Assembly: GCA_003313425.1 (NCBI GenBank)
Contig: NHZP01000022.1
Coordinates: 248,001 to 312,000 of the forward strand
Direction: 5' to 3'
Source: Pseudopyrenochaeta lycopersici
Lineage: Eukaryota > Ascomycota > Dothideomycetes > Pleosporales > Pseudopyrenochaetaceae
DNA length: 64,000 nucleotides
A program made the translations under genes and the position numbers. Each line of letters starts with the position of its first letter. Within the stretch, counting starts at the first letter, position 1. The notes beneath the pieces are model-generated. The model saw only the letters and a list, made by a program, of their open reading frames with translations. It made no database searches and was not told the origin of the DNA. Of the stretch, positions 34,135-45,597 are shown piece after piece.

Positions 34135-34357
34135 TGTCAGATTTGAGGGTCTTCACGCGACAGGCAATAAATAATAGATGAATCTTGATAGGGTCTGAAG
34201 ATTGTTTTTTCTTTTTTTTATTGATCGATTCTCTGTCCCTGATTTTCTTCCTTAGGTGTTGTGTTGTTACACCCGAGATTGGTGTTACGTGACTATCCCT
34301 CTTGTGTCTGCACATGACGTAGGCCGGCTGGATGTTCCAGGTACCTATTATCTGACA
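34135..34357. mobile_element. Solo-LTR-like insertion nested in the Gypsy
   Basis: 223 bp with TG...CA ends forming a 7-bp inverted repeat (TGTCAGA ... TCTGACA), flanked by a perfect 5-bp duplication CCTAG (34130-34134, 34358-34362). Composition is normal, unlike the surrounding TA-rich DNA, so it arrived after most of the RIP damage or is too short to be targeted. Contains a T-rich run near 34204. No coding capacity. Confidence 0.8.
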
Positions 34358-34449
34358 CCTAGTCTCTAACCTTATACTTAGGAGCTAGGCGACGTGTCTT
34401 ATTCGCCTGTGCTTCCTGTTATTATTAAGCGTGTGTTATAGCTAAGATA

Positions 34450-37400
34450 GCCCAGTCAGCAGCTTATTTTAGCGTTCGTACGATGCTTACTACTCGTTCG
34501 CTAGGGGGTGTTACTCTATTAAGTAGGTCACTGCTAGCTAATTTCCTAGGTAGCTCTAGGAAGGGCGAGTTTAGATAGCTGTATAGAAGGAAGAAAGGAG
34601 CGACGCCTGTAGAGGAGTTCGTACGAGTATTCAGCATTAGCTTAAGGATTAGGCATAGCGTTGCCTAGTTATTCTAGTCGTAGTTATAAAAGATTCAACT
34701 AACTGCTTTAATATTACTATTCGCGCGTTCTGTAGTGCCGTCTATTTATAGGTAGTAGGCTGTTAACAGGTTTCTCTGTACTCCTAAGAGTTTACAGATT
34801 TTTCCCTATAGTTTGCTCACAAATTGCGTGCCCCTATCTAATATAATAGACCTAAGGAGCCCGTAGTAGCGGAAGACTTCTCGTACAAATGCCTAAGCTA
34901 CATCATCTGCTTTAATTATCTTAAGTAGGATTAGTATTACGCCTTTACCTAGGCGGTCTTTAACTACTATTAGGTTAGTGCAGCTAGATAACAGTAGTAG
35001 ACTAGTAATAAAGTTAACTATTAAGTCTTACTACGTACGACTAGGTACTAGTAACAGGCGTAGGTATCCGTGCTTACCGTCTCTCTACAGGGTGCTTTGT
35101 CTATATAAGCTGCAATTCCGTACAAATCAGCAGACGTTTTCGCTTATACCTAGCCAGTACCAGGTACTAGCTAGCGTGCAGTACGTTTCTTCTCTTCCTA
35201 GGTAACCTGTTTACACAGCTAGATATGCTTACTAGATAATTCCTGTACAAAGGGGTTTATTTTCAGGCACCTAGATCCTAGATCTCTATTAGAGCTTTCT
35301 CTCTAAGTTAATCGTGCAATCTCCTAGTAATATAGCAAGTTTCTTTGTTATACTAGGTAGCAACCTAGTACCTAGCTTTATAGCGTCGTAGACTTCCTAA
35401 TAAGTTAAGTCGTCTCGTACAGCTTAGTCCCAGTATTCAGCGATTAAGTCCTTAAGGATTAGAGCTTTTAGTAGGGACTCAGCTATAATTAAGCTATTAA
35501 GGGTTAACGTAGGGGTTCGTACGACCCCTATAACTATTAGATCTTACTATTAGGCTAGTACTAACATAACAAACTCTCTACTTACTAGGCGGCTGTCGTC
35601 CGTTCCTTATAGTAGGTCCTAGTCTCTTCTAAATAGTGCGTCCGCTTAGGTGTTCTCCTTGCCTAGACAGTACTATAGCTTTATATTATTAAACTGTAAT
35701 AGGTAGACTAACTATCGTACGTGTTATTCTATTATCTTTTACTTCTTTATAAAGTACTCTAGGTTCTTATAGTTAGTAATTACTTCAAATTCTCGTACGC
35801 TATAGAGTTCTGCGTCCTATTTATTTAGGCATGTAATAACTGCTAGCAACTCCTTATCGTAAATTAGGTAGTTACTTTCGTGCGCTAGAAATTTCCTTAA
35901 GAGGTAAGCTACTATGCAAAGGGTTCCTTACTCGTCTTCTTATAATAGTACCCTGCCTATAGCAAAGCCTAAAGAGTTACATTCTACTATTGTCTATTAT
36001 TTAAGTAAGAAAGTAGTAAGGACTTTGTCTACTAAGAATGCATCCTTAAGAGCTTAGAAACTTTGCTCTTATTCTGTGTTCTATAGGAATTTCTCTTCTT
36101 TTCTTATTAGCTGTATAAGAGGCTCTGCTAGTTAAGAGAAGTTTAGAATAAAGCGTCTATAGAAGTTAGTAAACCCTAGGAATCCTTATACGCCTTTAAC
36201 TGTTATTAGGGCCTCCTATTCTTAAATAGCTTAGACTTTCTTAGGGTCTATAGATATACCCTTCTGTACTTCTAGGATAAAGCTAAGGTACTTCGTACGC
36301 TAAATATTAAACTCGTATTTACTTAGTTCTAGGTGTAGTCCTACTTCTTATAGGCGATCTAATACTTTTTGTACGTAGGCGTAGTGCTAAGAGAGGGATC
36401 CTTTAGTAAAGATAAGGATATTATCTAGGTATACAGAGGCGAAGTCGTCTAAGAAGTCTTGTAGGGCCTAGTTAATATACCTCTAGAAGGTACTTAGTAT
36501 ATTTACTAAGCTAAAGGGTGTTACTAGCTACTTATATAATCTGAATTATGTTTAAAACGCAGTTATCTATTCTAATCCTTTACTTATCCTTATCTTATAG
36601 AATGCTGCAGTAACGTCTAGCTTAGTATACTATGTAGCTTATCTAATTTAGTTTAACGTCTTACGTATAAGAGGTAGTAAGTAACAGTCCTTCTTAGTTA
36701 GGGCGTTAAAAGCTCTGTAGTCTACACAGAATTGTAGTCCTCCTCCTAGCTTACGTACGAATAGTACAGGTAAGGCCGCTAGTAAGCTGCTTGCACAGAT
36801 AAACCCTTTATCTAGGAAGTCTAATAGCGTCTTCCTTAGTACTAAGAGTTTATCTCTTAACATTACGTAGAGAGGTCTGTACAGTATCTCTAGCTTCTGT
36901 CTATCCTTCTCTTCTAACTCTATTACGTAGTCTTGTTATAGGCCTTACTATAGGGGTAGCTTATTTCCTTCCTTAAGTAGGAATATCTTTAGATAAGGTC
37001 GTACGTAAGCTAGCAGGGCGTTACATATTTCCTGCAGTATTTTCTAGACCTTTAGGCGTAGTGCTTTCTTAATATCCCTTAGGCTTATAGTAAAGATTTA
37101 AGTCTTACTATAGCTTTATCTATAGTATTGTACGTAGTGTTAGAAAGCTACAGCTAATACTAGGGTACAGCTAAAGTCTAGAGTAGCGTGTTCTATACTA
37201 CGTACAGTAACTTTATATGCTTTTAAGTACAGAAGTTTCTTCTCTACGTTAATAACGCCTTTAATACTCTCTAACTAAGTCTTCCTAAGGATTATGTCGT
37301 ATTAGTAAGTAGTTAGGGTAACGTACACAGCTGCGTGCTGCTATATTCCTCCTACGTCTAATAAAAATTTAGTAACGTATAACACTGTACTCTTTTATTC

Positions 37401-38932
37401 GTTTACCCCTTTAATCTTAATAGGGAGGATCTTAATGCGTAGTAAGTTTAAGTCCCTTACAAGTTTCTTACTTAATAAACAGTAGGTGCAGCAACTATTA
37501 TTAATTATAGCAGTAGCTAGTTATATAGAATTAATAATAATATTTACAGATATAGGTTTTATAGTTACTAGCTATAGTAAAAGTAACCTTGTTATTTGTA
37601 TAGGGGTTTAGACTTATGCAGGCTCTAGCACACGACTTCGTGCTAGAGCTACTCTTTTCCCTCGTCTGAGGAGGATAGGGATTCCGTTACTTATTTAGTA
37701 GTTACAGATATAATCTTTATAAGTTTTACAGGTTTATTAACCTGTCTCGTACGATAGCCTTCTTAGCTATTTAATAACTTTATCGTACACTAGGCTACTT
37801 AGTAGTCGTGCAGACCGCACCTTAAATAGGCGCTGTTCTCTTTTCTTTCTTAGACCTGTTTACGTGTTCCCTAGAATTCTTTTCTAGGTTTCGCACAGAG
37901 CTAGTAAGCTCCTATAGAAGTTGTCTAGTCTATCTTATTATTATCTCTTTAGGTTATTAGTTAGCTCTGCGTGTCGTACGCTTCGCCTATATAGCTCTTA
38001 CTTATAGTAATTCTCTCTACAGCTCTTAAATTTTCTTAGGTTACCCTAGTCTGTTATATAAACTCTTTATATATTTCTCTAAATAGTAGTTAATAACCTG
38101 CTTAGGTCTTTAGCAGCTTACTATTTAAGCTGCTCTTAAGATAGTTAATCTTCTAAATATAGCTTGCGTTGTCTAACCTAGCTTTAAGAAGCTTAAGGTT
38201 AAACGCTTAGATATAAGGGTTAAATTCTGTTCTTCTTTACTTAGTCGTACAGAGGTATTTAAGGGCTTTCTCTCTTACTGTAGGGTCCTTAAAGAAGTTA
38301 TTAAGGTAGGACTATAGCTTAAGGAGGGATGGCGTTACTAGCCTATTTATAAGGTTTATTACATATAGGCTAAGGGCGTTAAACGCTTAGCCTGTCGTAC
38401 GAGTAATAACGTAATTTACTCTACTATTATTATCTGGGTAGGCTGCACAGTCTCTATATAGCTTTACTTAAACCTTTATTTTCTATTAAAGATATTACTC
38501 GTGCGAGCCTTTCTTAAAGACTTCTATATTTAGTAGTCTTAGTTTCCTAATCTCTTATACAGGAGAGTCTTACTATTCTGTTAAAAAGGGGGTAGAGACT
38601 GTACGTACTGTCTGTGCACTGCTTAATTCGGCGACTAAGTTCTTTAGCTCCTAAACTTGGTTCTGTAATAACTCGTACAGCTAGCTCTACTGTTAACTAG
38701 CTAACTTGTTAAGGCTGTCTTGTAAGGAGTTAACTGTTGCTAATAGATCTTCTGCTGAGAGTTAGTTATTGCGTAGTTGTTAGGGGTCGTACTAATGCAA
38801 CTAGTGTTGCTGAGGTGCGTGCTGGTGCAGCTGGTGTTGCTGCTGTCCTAAGGCTCCTGTCATCTGCATCTAGTGCTCTTGTTATTATAGCTTGTACGCT
38901 TGTTAGTTTAAGGGCCCTTAGTGTCCGTCCAT
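34450..38932 (-). pseudogene. Gypsy gag-pol, RIP-inactivated
   Basis: gag starts at ATG 38932 (MDGH, then a Gln/His-rich segment and capsid-like IEVFKKGSHE...RVNYVITRTTG); a zinc-knuckle-like C-x2-C...C lies near 37800 with its first Cys lost. RT: FLDKGFICASSLLAALPVLF, GGGLQFCVDYRAFNALTKKD (36648-36863) and the YLDD box as YLDN near 36430. Integrase: VKDRLGKGVILILLKIIKAD, LDRGTQFVSKL and TAYYLQIDGTTERANSN at about 34700-35000. Many Gln/Trp codons are stops on this strand too. Limits are approximate. Confidence 0.8.
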
Positions 38933-38949
38933 TATTTTTTTAGTTATTA

Positions 38950-38961
38950 ATCTTTCTCCTT
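38950..38961 (-). other. Self-priming-type primer binding site
   Basis: Minus strand AAGGAGAAAGAT, 1 bp inside the 5' LTR. It is an exact reverse complement of ATCTTTCTCCTT inside the same LTR (39016-39027), about 185 nt from the LTR's 5' end. No tRNA-like TGG site is present in the 30 bp between LTR and gag. Confidence 0.6.
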
Positions 38962-38962
38962 A

Positions 38963-39212
38963 TGTTATAGGCGAAGAGGCCTAACTAACAAGTGTGCATT
39001 TATCCTATACTACAGAAGGAGAAAGATAGAGAAGAGGTTACAGGTATCCTTAGAGGATATATATATATGTTCGCACGAGTAAAGAGGAACGTGCTCCTCT
39101 AGCTACTAACTTATACGAGCTAATAAGAAAAGGGGGCAGAGGAGATTAAGGGGTTCTTTCCCCGTGCGATAGTAGCGAAGCCTCTCCTGCTTAAAGGGCG
39201 CAGCCCATTACA
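38963..39212 (-). repeat. Gypsy 5' LTR (right copy)
   Basis: 250 bp partner of 32258-32507, followed directly by target duplication ATTAG. Confidence 0.95.
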
Positions 39213-39217
39213 ATTAG

Positions 39218-40140
39218 CTATTTCTGTAACGTATAGTTTTAGGCAATAGTACTTACTTTACACTACAGATAATAATAAAGAAATAGTTCTATATAGCTAT
39301 AAATTCGTTATAAAAAAGAATAATACTTATTATCTCTACTTTATATAGTTAGTATAAGTTTAATTAAGTTCTTTATTATGGGTGAAACTTCCTCTGCAGC
39401 TGCAGCGTGCGGTAAGTTATCGTGTATGTGTTAAGTATCTGTATTCGTAGTAACTATTCTTTGTCTTTCTATGTACGGTTAAGGAGGGTTCTTATATAGG
39501 GGGTACAGAGCTTTAGCCTTAGTGCCTAAAGCTTCTGTTGTCATGTGATAGCACGCGACAGCTTAACGTCGCGCGTACCAACCTCATGCACTGCGTACGG
39601 ACATTTATAGTATATACTAGCTTTTAAAAAAGCTTAGTATAGTAATACTATAGTACTAAGATTTAGATTTATAATACTTTATTATAAAAATAGCTATACT
39701 TAGTTAATTTTTATTAATTACTAGTATTAAGTTATACTTAAGTCTTATAACTAGATCTTTTAACTCTAGTAATTTAATAATAAATTTTATAAGAATAACT
39801 TCTTATAGTTTCTTTAGCGCCTTTATAGGTTATAGTAGTCTATAAAGTAAGTATCTTTTTACTTTATTTTTTTATATATAAGATATATTTTTAAAAGCTT
39901 TTTTTTTTTACTTTCTTTCTTATTTTTAAGATATAGTAATATCTTATAATTTATTTAGCTATCTTAGCTACTCTCTAATATTTATATCTTATAGCTTTAT
40001 GGTATTACTTAATAGATATTTCTTATAGATACTTAGAGATAACTAGCCTTATCTTATACCAACTCTATAGTTAGTACCCTACTACTACTTATTATTCCTA
40101 AGTACTAGTTATTTTAGTATTTTCTACTAGCTATAAGTTA
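39218..40140. other. Right part of the AT-rich block: Copia and Fot1-like remnants
   Basis: 39218-39380 reads as a minus-strand continuation of the interrupted Copia-like remnant. 39400-39600 is of mixed composition with no ORF. 39608-39690 repeats 28995-29073 (same element family, both RIP-mutated) and is followed by featureless TA-rich DNA to about 40,140. Confidence 0.45.
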
Positions 40141-40209
40141 CTCTGAGCTCCGAAGAAGAGCCCCGCGCCTATAGGGTCCTGGGTTCAGTACTGCGTTTAT
40201 CAAACTTGA

Positions 40210-40748
40210 CTCTCCTCTTAGACTGCGAGGATTTCACAATCACACAGTACCCCGGCCCGGAACAGAGAGACGAACAGGCCTAACGGACGCGTTCGGCCCT
40301 CATTAACAGTGCCATTGATGACCTGCTTGCCCTCTCAATCTTCCACACCATCCTCGCCGCCAACAGGGCAGCTCAACAACCAGGAGTCATACCCTCCTTT
40401 CAACGTTTGAAAATCCGCCATTTTTGCGGCGAGCAGTGGGAACCCTTCCAACATTTGCAGAGACGGGTAGGGCAGAGCTGGGTGTGTGAGCGCCAGCATG
40501 CTGATATACACAGCTCAGAAGTCCAAATTCGCGAGATACGAGCGGAAGCAAGGCTAAAGACACGAAAGAATTGGGAGTGGTGTAAAGACGACTATAAGCA
40601 ATACAGGCCAGTGTGGGAAGAACTGTGGCCGAGGGCGCGAGGGAAAGAGGATTGGATGGGTGAGTGGCACAGCTTCCCCTTGGAAGGGAGTACTAGCAGA
40701 GTCCATAATTCGAGACTAGTCTGTTCGGCACGATGTGCGAATTTGTGA
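40210..40748 (+). pseudogene. C-terminal fragment of an unknown fungal gene with a C-to-T stop
   Basis: One frame reads DCEDFTITQYPGPEQRDEQA, TAA (40281-40283), then TRSALINSAIDDLLALSIFH, later RAEARLKTRKNWEWCKDDYK and YRPVWEELWPRARGKEDWM to TGA at 40746-40748. The TAA is one C-to-T change from CAA. The downstream stretch is open for 155 codons with good coding character. No start or 5' part is present; the fragment begins abruptly where the TA-rich DNA ends. Not recognised beyond resembling accessory proteins of Pleosporales. Confidence 0.45.
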
Positions 40749-40909
40749 TTTTAAACACTTCGATGGCCGAGAGTACATCAAGCGTACTTAGACGAGTTGC
40801 TATCAATGAATACAAGCAACGAAGGCTTTTAACACAATCCAAAAGCATTAATCAATATGTGGGACGCGCTCTTGCTCTAAAAAGGTAGCTTCATGTATCC
40901 TATTACTAT

Positions 40910-42112
40910 CTAGTGCATAGCAGAACCTGTACGACCCATGCCACCCACTTCCACAAGTATCTTTACATGGCTCTCTTTGTCATTGATCAAGGCCTTGATT
41001 CCGCCTTCAACCAAATCTTCCAGCTGGATCTTGCTTGTGATCATCTTGCTTGGCTTGGGATTCCCTAGGCACATATCAGCAACGTTTAGAAATAACATAT
41101 CGTGCTTCGCAACGTACCAGCCGCTATCTGATCAATGACCGCTTGAACGTCTTTCCTCTGATATCCTAGCACCGCCGTGTACTTCGCTTCACGGAATACC
41201 AGCATGTTTGGATTGAAAGGGACTTCTTTCTCCCATATCGCGACGTTGACCACTGTGCCTCGAGCTTTTACCGCGGTGCATGCTGTCGTCAAGCTCGCCG
41301 GTACGCCGGCGCAATCGAAGACAATATCTGGGCCGTCGCTCCCACTTAGCTCCTTGCTAATAGCTACTGTATCATAAGTTTTTGGGTCAAGGACATGATG
41401 TGCGCCGAAATCTTTTGCGAACTGTTGCCGCGACTTCGAGACCTCGCTCAGGATGATCGTCTTCGTACCTAGTGAGACGAGGCACTGAACAATGGCAAGA
41501 CCGATTGGGCCCCCACCCAGAATTAACACGACAGAGTCCTCCTTCAACGGAGCAGCAGATATTGCATGCCATGCTACACTCAATGGTTCTACAAGCGCGC
41601 CAACGTCCAGTGGTACGTTGTCCGGTAAGTTTAGCACTGCTCGTTCAGGAACAACAACTGAGTTGCTCAACCCACCGCCGCCGCCAGATAGTCCGATGAA
41701 GCCGCCGTTGTAGCACACATTCTCGACACCGGCGGTACATGCCTCACAAACACCACAATATATGGTGGGTTGGATAACAACGTGCTGGCCTAGCGTGAAC
41801 GAAGACACATTGGGACCGAGCTCGGTGATGATGCCGGAAAACTCGTGACCTAATGTGATAGGAATGGTCTCCTTCGTACATGGATGGGGTTTCGTTGGAG
41901 CGAAGTTTGGACCACCGAGGTATTCATGTAGATCGGTACCGCATATACCTACGTAGGCCGGGGCGACCTGTGGAACATTAGTCTTTGATCCTCATGCATC
42001 TGCCATAAGGGCAAGGATAGAAGTTTACCCTGACTTGTCCCGCGCCGCACTTTTCCTCGTCCACATTCTCAATTCTAATATCCTCCTTGCCATAGTATCT
42101 TGCTGCGCGCAT
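40910..42112 (-). CDS. Zinc-dependent medium-chain alcohol dehydrogenase, butanediol dehydrogenase-like
   Basis: Three exons on the minus strand: 42112-42029, 41967-41118, 41064-40910; introns of 61 and 53 bp; 362 residues starting MRAARYYGKEDIRIEN. Catalytic-zinc motifs GICGTDLHEY and LGHEFSGIITELG; structural-zinc cysteines CGVCEACTAGVENVC; NAD-binding turn LILGGGPIGLAIVQ, with an acidic residue after the second strand (ILSEVSKSR) suggesting NAD preference. Length and motifs match the Bdh1-type (R,R)-butanediol dehydrogenase subgroup. Reaction: oxidation/reduction of secondary alcohols or diols; the exact substrate is unknown. First undamaged gene right of the AT-rich block. Confidence 0.92.
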
Positions 42113-43379
42113 GTCGTCGGCGTCGGCGAGATTCCAAAGTAAGGCTCTCTTTCCTTGTCGCGATCTCGACTAATGACGGAGTTTACAAACGCACTTTCGA
42201 TAGCAGACATAACCCCTCTTTATTCAGACGATGAAATTGTCCTGATTTCCGCTTCCGAATCCTTGCGCACTTGCCGAGTCACTTGTTAGTTGAACGCCCA
42301 ACGGCACCAGAATAATACCAATGTCAAGCTTGGATAAGACGTGCACTATGACATGATGCAGCAGCTAGCAACATCTTGAGAGATGATCTGACAGCTCGCT
42401 CAAGAGGAGCGCGTCAGCCAGGTTGTCGGATGCGGGGCCAACAGTCCGAGAAGGCATATACAAGGTCCGTATGGCCGACATCGCGCGGGCGTGGGACTGG
42501 AAGTAATGTGGGTGGAGGTTTCGCGGGGGGCGGGGAAATCGTACAGTAGCGTGCACTTAATTGGAAAACCGGCCTAGAGGAGCATCGTTTTGGTTCCCTT
42601 GAGGCGAATAATCAGGGACTTGTACCCTCGATTCATACCTCGATCATAATTCATGGCGTGACTATTGTAGGGAAGACGGGAGTCCTTAATGTCCATAGTC
42701 GCATTTGGGCTAGGATATCAAAGCGGTATCTGAGTGTCGTATGTGAATTTGCAAACTTGAAAGCGTTATTTTCATATACAACTCTCGATCCATTCGTTAC
42801 ATAATATAGGCTTATATTGGACAGTAGTGAAGATGAAAGCCTAAGTAATTCCGAGCTTTACATTATGCCACTTTGACCTAGCAGCCAGGACCTCATAGCT
42901 TTTGATCACAGTTTCGTAAATATATGGTGAGACAGATCGACTCAAGAGTTAAAGGAGGACGTGACCAGCTTGAATGATGTGATGAAGGATTGTGAAGGCT
43001 CCATGACGAGATCGCTGTGGTGTTTGCGATAGTTTTGGATGTTGCGCCCCATTCCTTGGGCTCGGGACACATGCCGGGTTTGCCGTCACTTCCGTGAACA
43101 TTTGCTAGGCAACCTAAAATGGTCTTCACTTCCATCAACACTTCCTACAACGAGTTTTGATCTGTAGATTGTTGCGCATTGCGTGTCTTTGATCATCCTA
43201 CTAACACGGCCTCTATGGCAGACGCTAATCTCGACTTGAAGATACCATGCCAAGCACCGTATTCGGTGCGGCTGAGGCTATTTCCAGCCTCGTTCTGAAC
43301 TCCTGTCACTTCCGGCGGGGTGTTGCCTTGCTCAGGTCCTCCACGTTGAACCCTCACACTAAGAGGACAAGCAGGCTTC
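42113..43379. promoter_or_regulatory. Divergent intergenic region, dehydrogenase / Q-rich gene
   Basis: 1,267 bp with only short shadow ORFs. No repeat, RNA gene or recognisable operator. Confidence 0.45.
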
Positions 43380-45597
43380 ATGTCGCAGTACGGCTCGATT
43401 CCTCCCCCGGGGGCGTATGTCCCTCCGGGTCAAGGAGCGCCCGCACAAGGCTTCCAGCAACCACAGGCGCCTTCAATCTACCAGCCCGTTGCGACGAACT
43501 ATGGAGCGCCGGGGAATCCGCATAAGCCTGGAGGCGCATTTGGGCAAATGATGAACCAAGCAGTGTCCACGGGAAAGCCAATGTTTAACAAGCTCGGCAA
43601 GACAATAAGCTCAAAGCTAGGAAGCAAGCCCGCACCAGGCCCGCCGCAGCACCTGCAAAGCTACCAGAACTTTCAAGACCACCACGGACAGCAAGGCCAG
43701 CCCCAAGGCTACCAACAACAGCCCGGGCAAAGCTTCAGTCCCCAACCGCAACAGCAACAATGGGGTCAACCACAGCCACAGCTACAACAGCAAGCGCAAG
43801 CACCGGCGCCGGCGCCGACCGCGTTTGTTTCTCCTCAGCAATCGCCTTACCAACAGCCAAGTTATGGAACTCCAGCATCAGGTCACTCAGGGCAAAGTAA
43901 TTACTTCCCGCAGCAGGCGAACCAAGTGCCGAGTCCACAGCCTCAGACAACGCAACAAGCGCAAGCTCCTAACAATGCACCTGCAATCAACGCGGCACAC
44001 TTTGAACAGAGTGGATTGACAATGGACCAGTACTTGCAGGCACAACAAGCACAACAAGGGCAATTTGGACAAGCTCAGGCAATGCAAGGGCAGCCCCAGG
44101 CGCCCTTCCAGCAGGAGCAACAACTGCAAGGTCAATATGCTGGGCAGCAGGTGGGGGTTGTTGGAGGCATGCAGAATCCTACGCAGCCGCAGAACGTGCA
44201 GTCTCCCCACATGTCGAGTGTCTCCCCAGAGCCCCCGTCTCAGCCAGCACAGTCGCAGTGGGGCTACCACCAGCCGGGCACTGAACAGCCGCCACCTCCT
44301 GGTCCGCAACAGCAGCCAGGCAACCCTCTGAACTCAGCACAGCCCTACCATCCTGTGTCGACTCCTCCCACCCAACAAGAGCAACATCAGCAATGGAATG
44401 TTATGACTCCAGTAAGCCCACACGGGCAGGATCAAGGTCAACTGCCTCCTCATTCTGTCAGTCCGCCACCCCCACAGCAAGGGAGCGTGCCGCCACAGAT
44501 TCCATCAAACAAACCAAATGCCCCACAATCGGCGCCGACAGAGTTCATCGCAGAACTACCCGCTGACATGGGCAACCTCACTCTTATGGAGTCTAAGCCG
44601 CCAGCGTCAGAGGTGCCAGCGCACCCCTCGCAGTATCACGCATACCAACCTTCGGGATCACAAGCTGGATCGCCCTCGCCGGGTTTCACTATCCCTCGAC
44701 GGTCTGTCAGCGCAAGCAGCTTTCCTTTGGCCGATCCGTGGAGATTTGCAGATCCGCTTACTGAGCTTCCCACACGCGAATTCTACATTCTTGCTGATTT
44801 GATCTTCGATGCATTGGACCGAAAGTTCGAGCCGAAGAATACGGGCATGCTGGAAGCACCCAAAGTCCTAGGAAGCTGGGTGCTCTTAAACGAAGATGCA
44901 AGAAGTGAGTGGCCCAGACGTTGTGGCATCCTTGTCGGCTAATTGTACATTAGGACTATACTCGTATAAATCGTACAGCGCTTTCAGCAAGATGTGGAGT
45001 CTTGAAGGCATCCCGCATTTTATGGTCCCTTGTCAGTCTTCGTTGGCTCCAAACTGGAACTTCAACCAGCACTCGCACGCCACGGAACTCAAGCTGATAG
45101 CTGAACCACCCACGCCAAGGTCAACCGGGGTTACAACGTACATGCCTGCGCTCAACCGTGCCGGATGGTACAAGTTTTTCTTTCTCGAGATACTAGACGC
45201 TCCTCACGAGATCAGTGACCTAATGCCAGCGCTGTGTTCGGACACGTACAAGCCTGGAGTTCTCAATCATCCTGACCTCAACAAGCGTGATAAAGCAGAG
45301 GCGCCTGCACTCCAAGCCAAGGCCTCTCAAATACATAAGTATGCTGTTGGGCGAGTCTGTGAAGAAACGAAGACTGCCATGATAGTCGATCCTGATGTTC
45401 CTCTCCCGCAGACGCAGCCAGCTGCAGGATCCACACAAGCTAGTGGAAACATGTCGCCAGAAGAAATGGCGGTGCAAATGCATAAGATCCAGATGGAACG
45501 ACAATTCAACGACATGGCTGTCAAGACTGTGCTAGGCGGTGGGATAACATTCGGGCCTGTAGGTGGTTACTCGGGGGGTTATGGTAGTCTTGTTTAG
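43380..45597 (+). CDS. Gln/Pro-rich protein with a conserved-looking C-terminal domain, function unknown
   Basis: Two exons: 43380-44904 and 44954-45597; a 49 bp intron; 722 residues. Residues 1-450 are Gln/Pro/Ser-rich and low complexity. A folded-looking C-terminal region begins about residue 455 (FADPLTELPTREFYILADLI, FDALDRKFEPKNTGMLEAP, KVLGSWVLLNEDA) and continues in exon 2 (YKSYSAFSKMWSLEGIPHFM, NFNQHSHATELKLIAEPPTP, NRAGWYKFFFLEILDAPHEI). It ends with a helix (PEEMAVQMHKIQMERQFNDM) and a Gly-rich tail. No signal peptide or transmembrane segment. I do not recognise the family. Confidence 0.85.

Larger units (their letters stand above)
32258..39212 (-). mobile_element. Complete but RIP-mutated Ty3/Gypsy LTR retrotransposon
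   Basis: 6,955 bp, bounded by 250 bp direct LTRs and by a perfect 5-bp target duplication ATTAG (32253-32257 and 39213-39217). Orientation is minus: gag begins 30 bp inside the right-hand LTR, and a polypurine tract abuts the left-hand LTR. Order on the minus strand is gag, reverse transcriptase, RNase H region, integrase, then an extra region carrying an ORF on the plus strand. A solo-LTR-like insertion (34135-34357) interrupts it. The insertion lies within the Copia-like remnant. The self-primer-type site places it, by inference, in the Tf1/sushi-like group. Confidence 0.93.

Noticed and set aside
34121..34315. 64-codon minus ORF in the nested insertion
   Set aside because: Lies within the TSD-bounded solo-LTR-like element and includes a poly-Lys run from the T tract.
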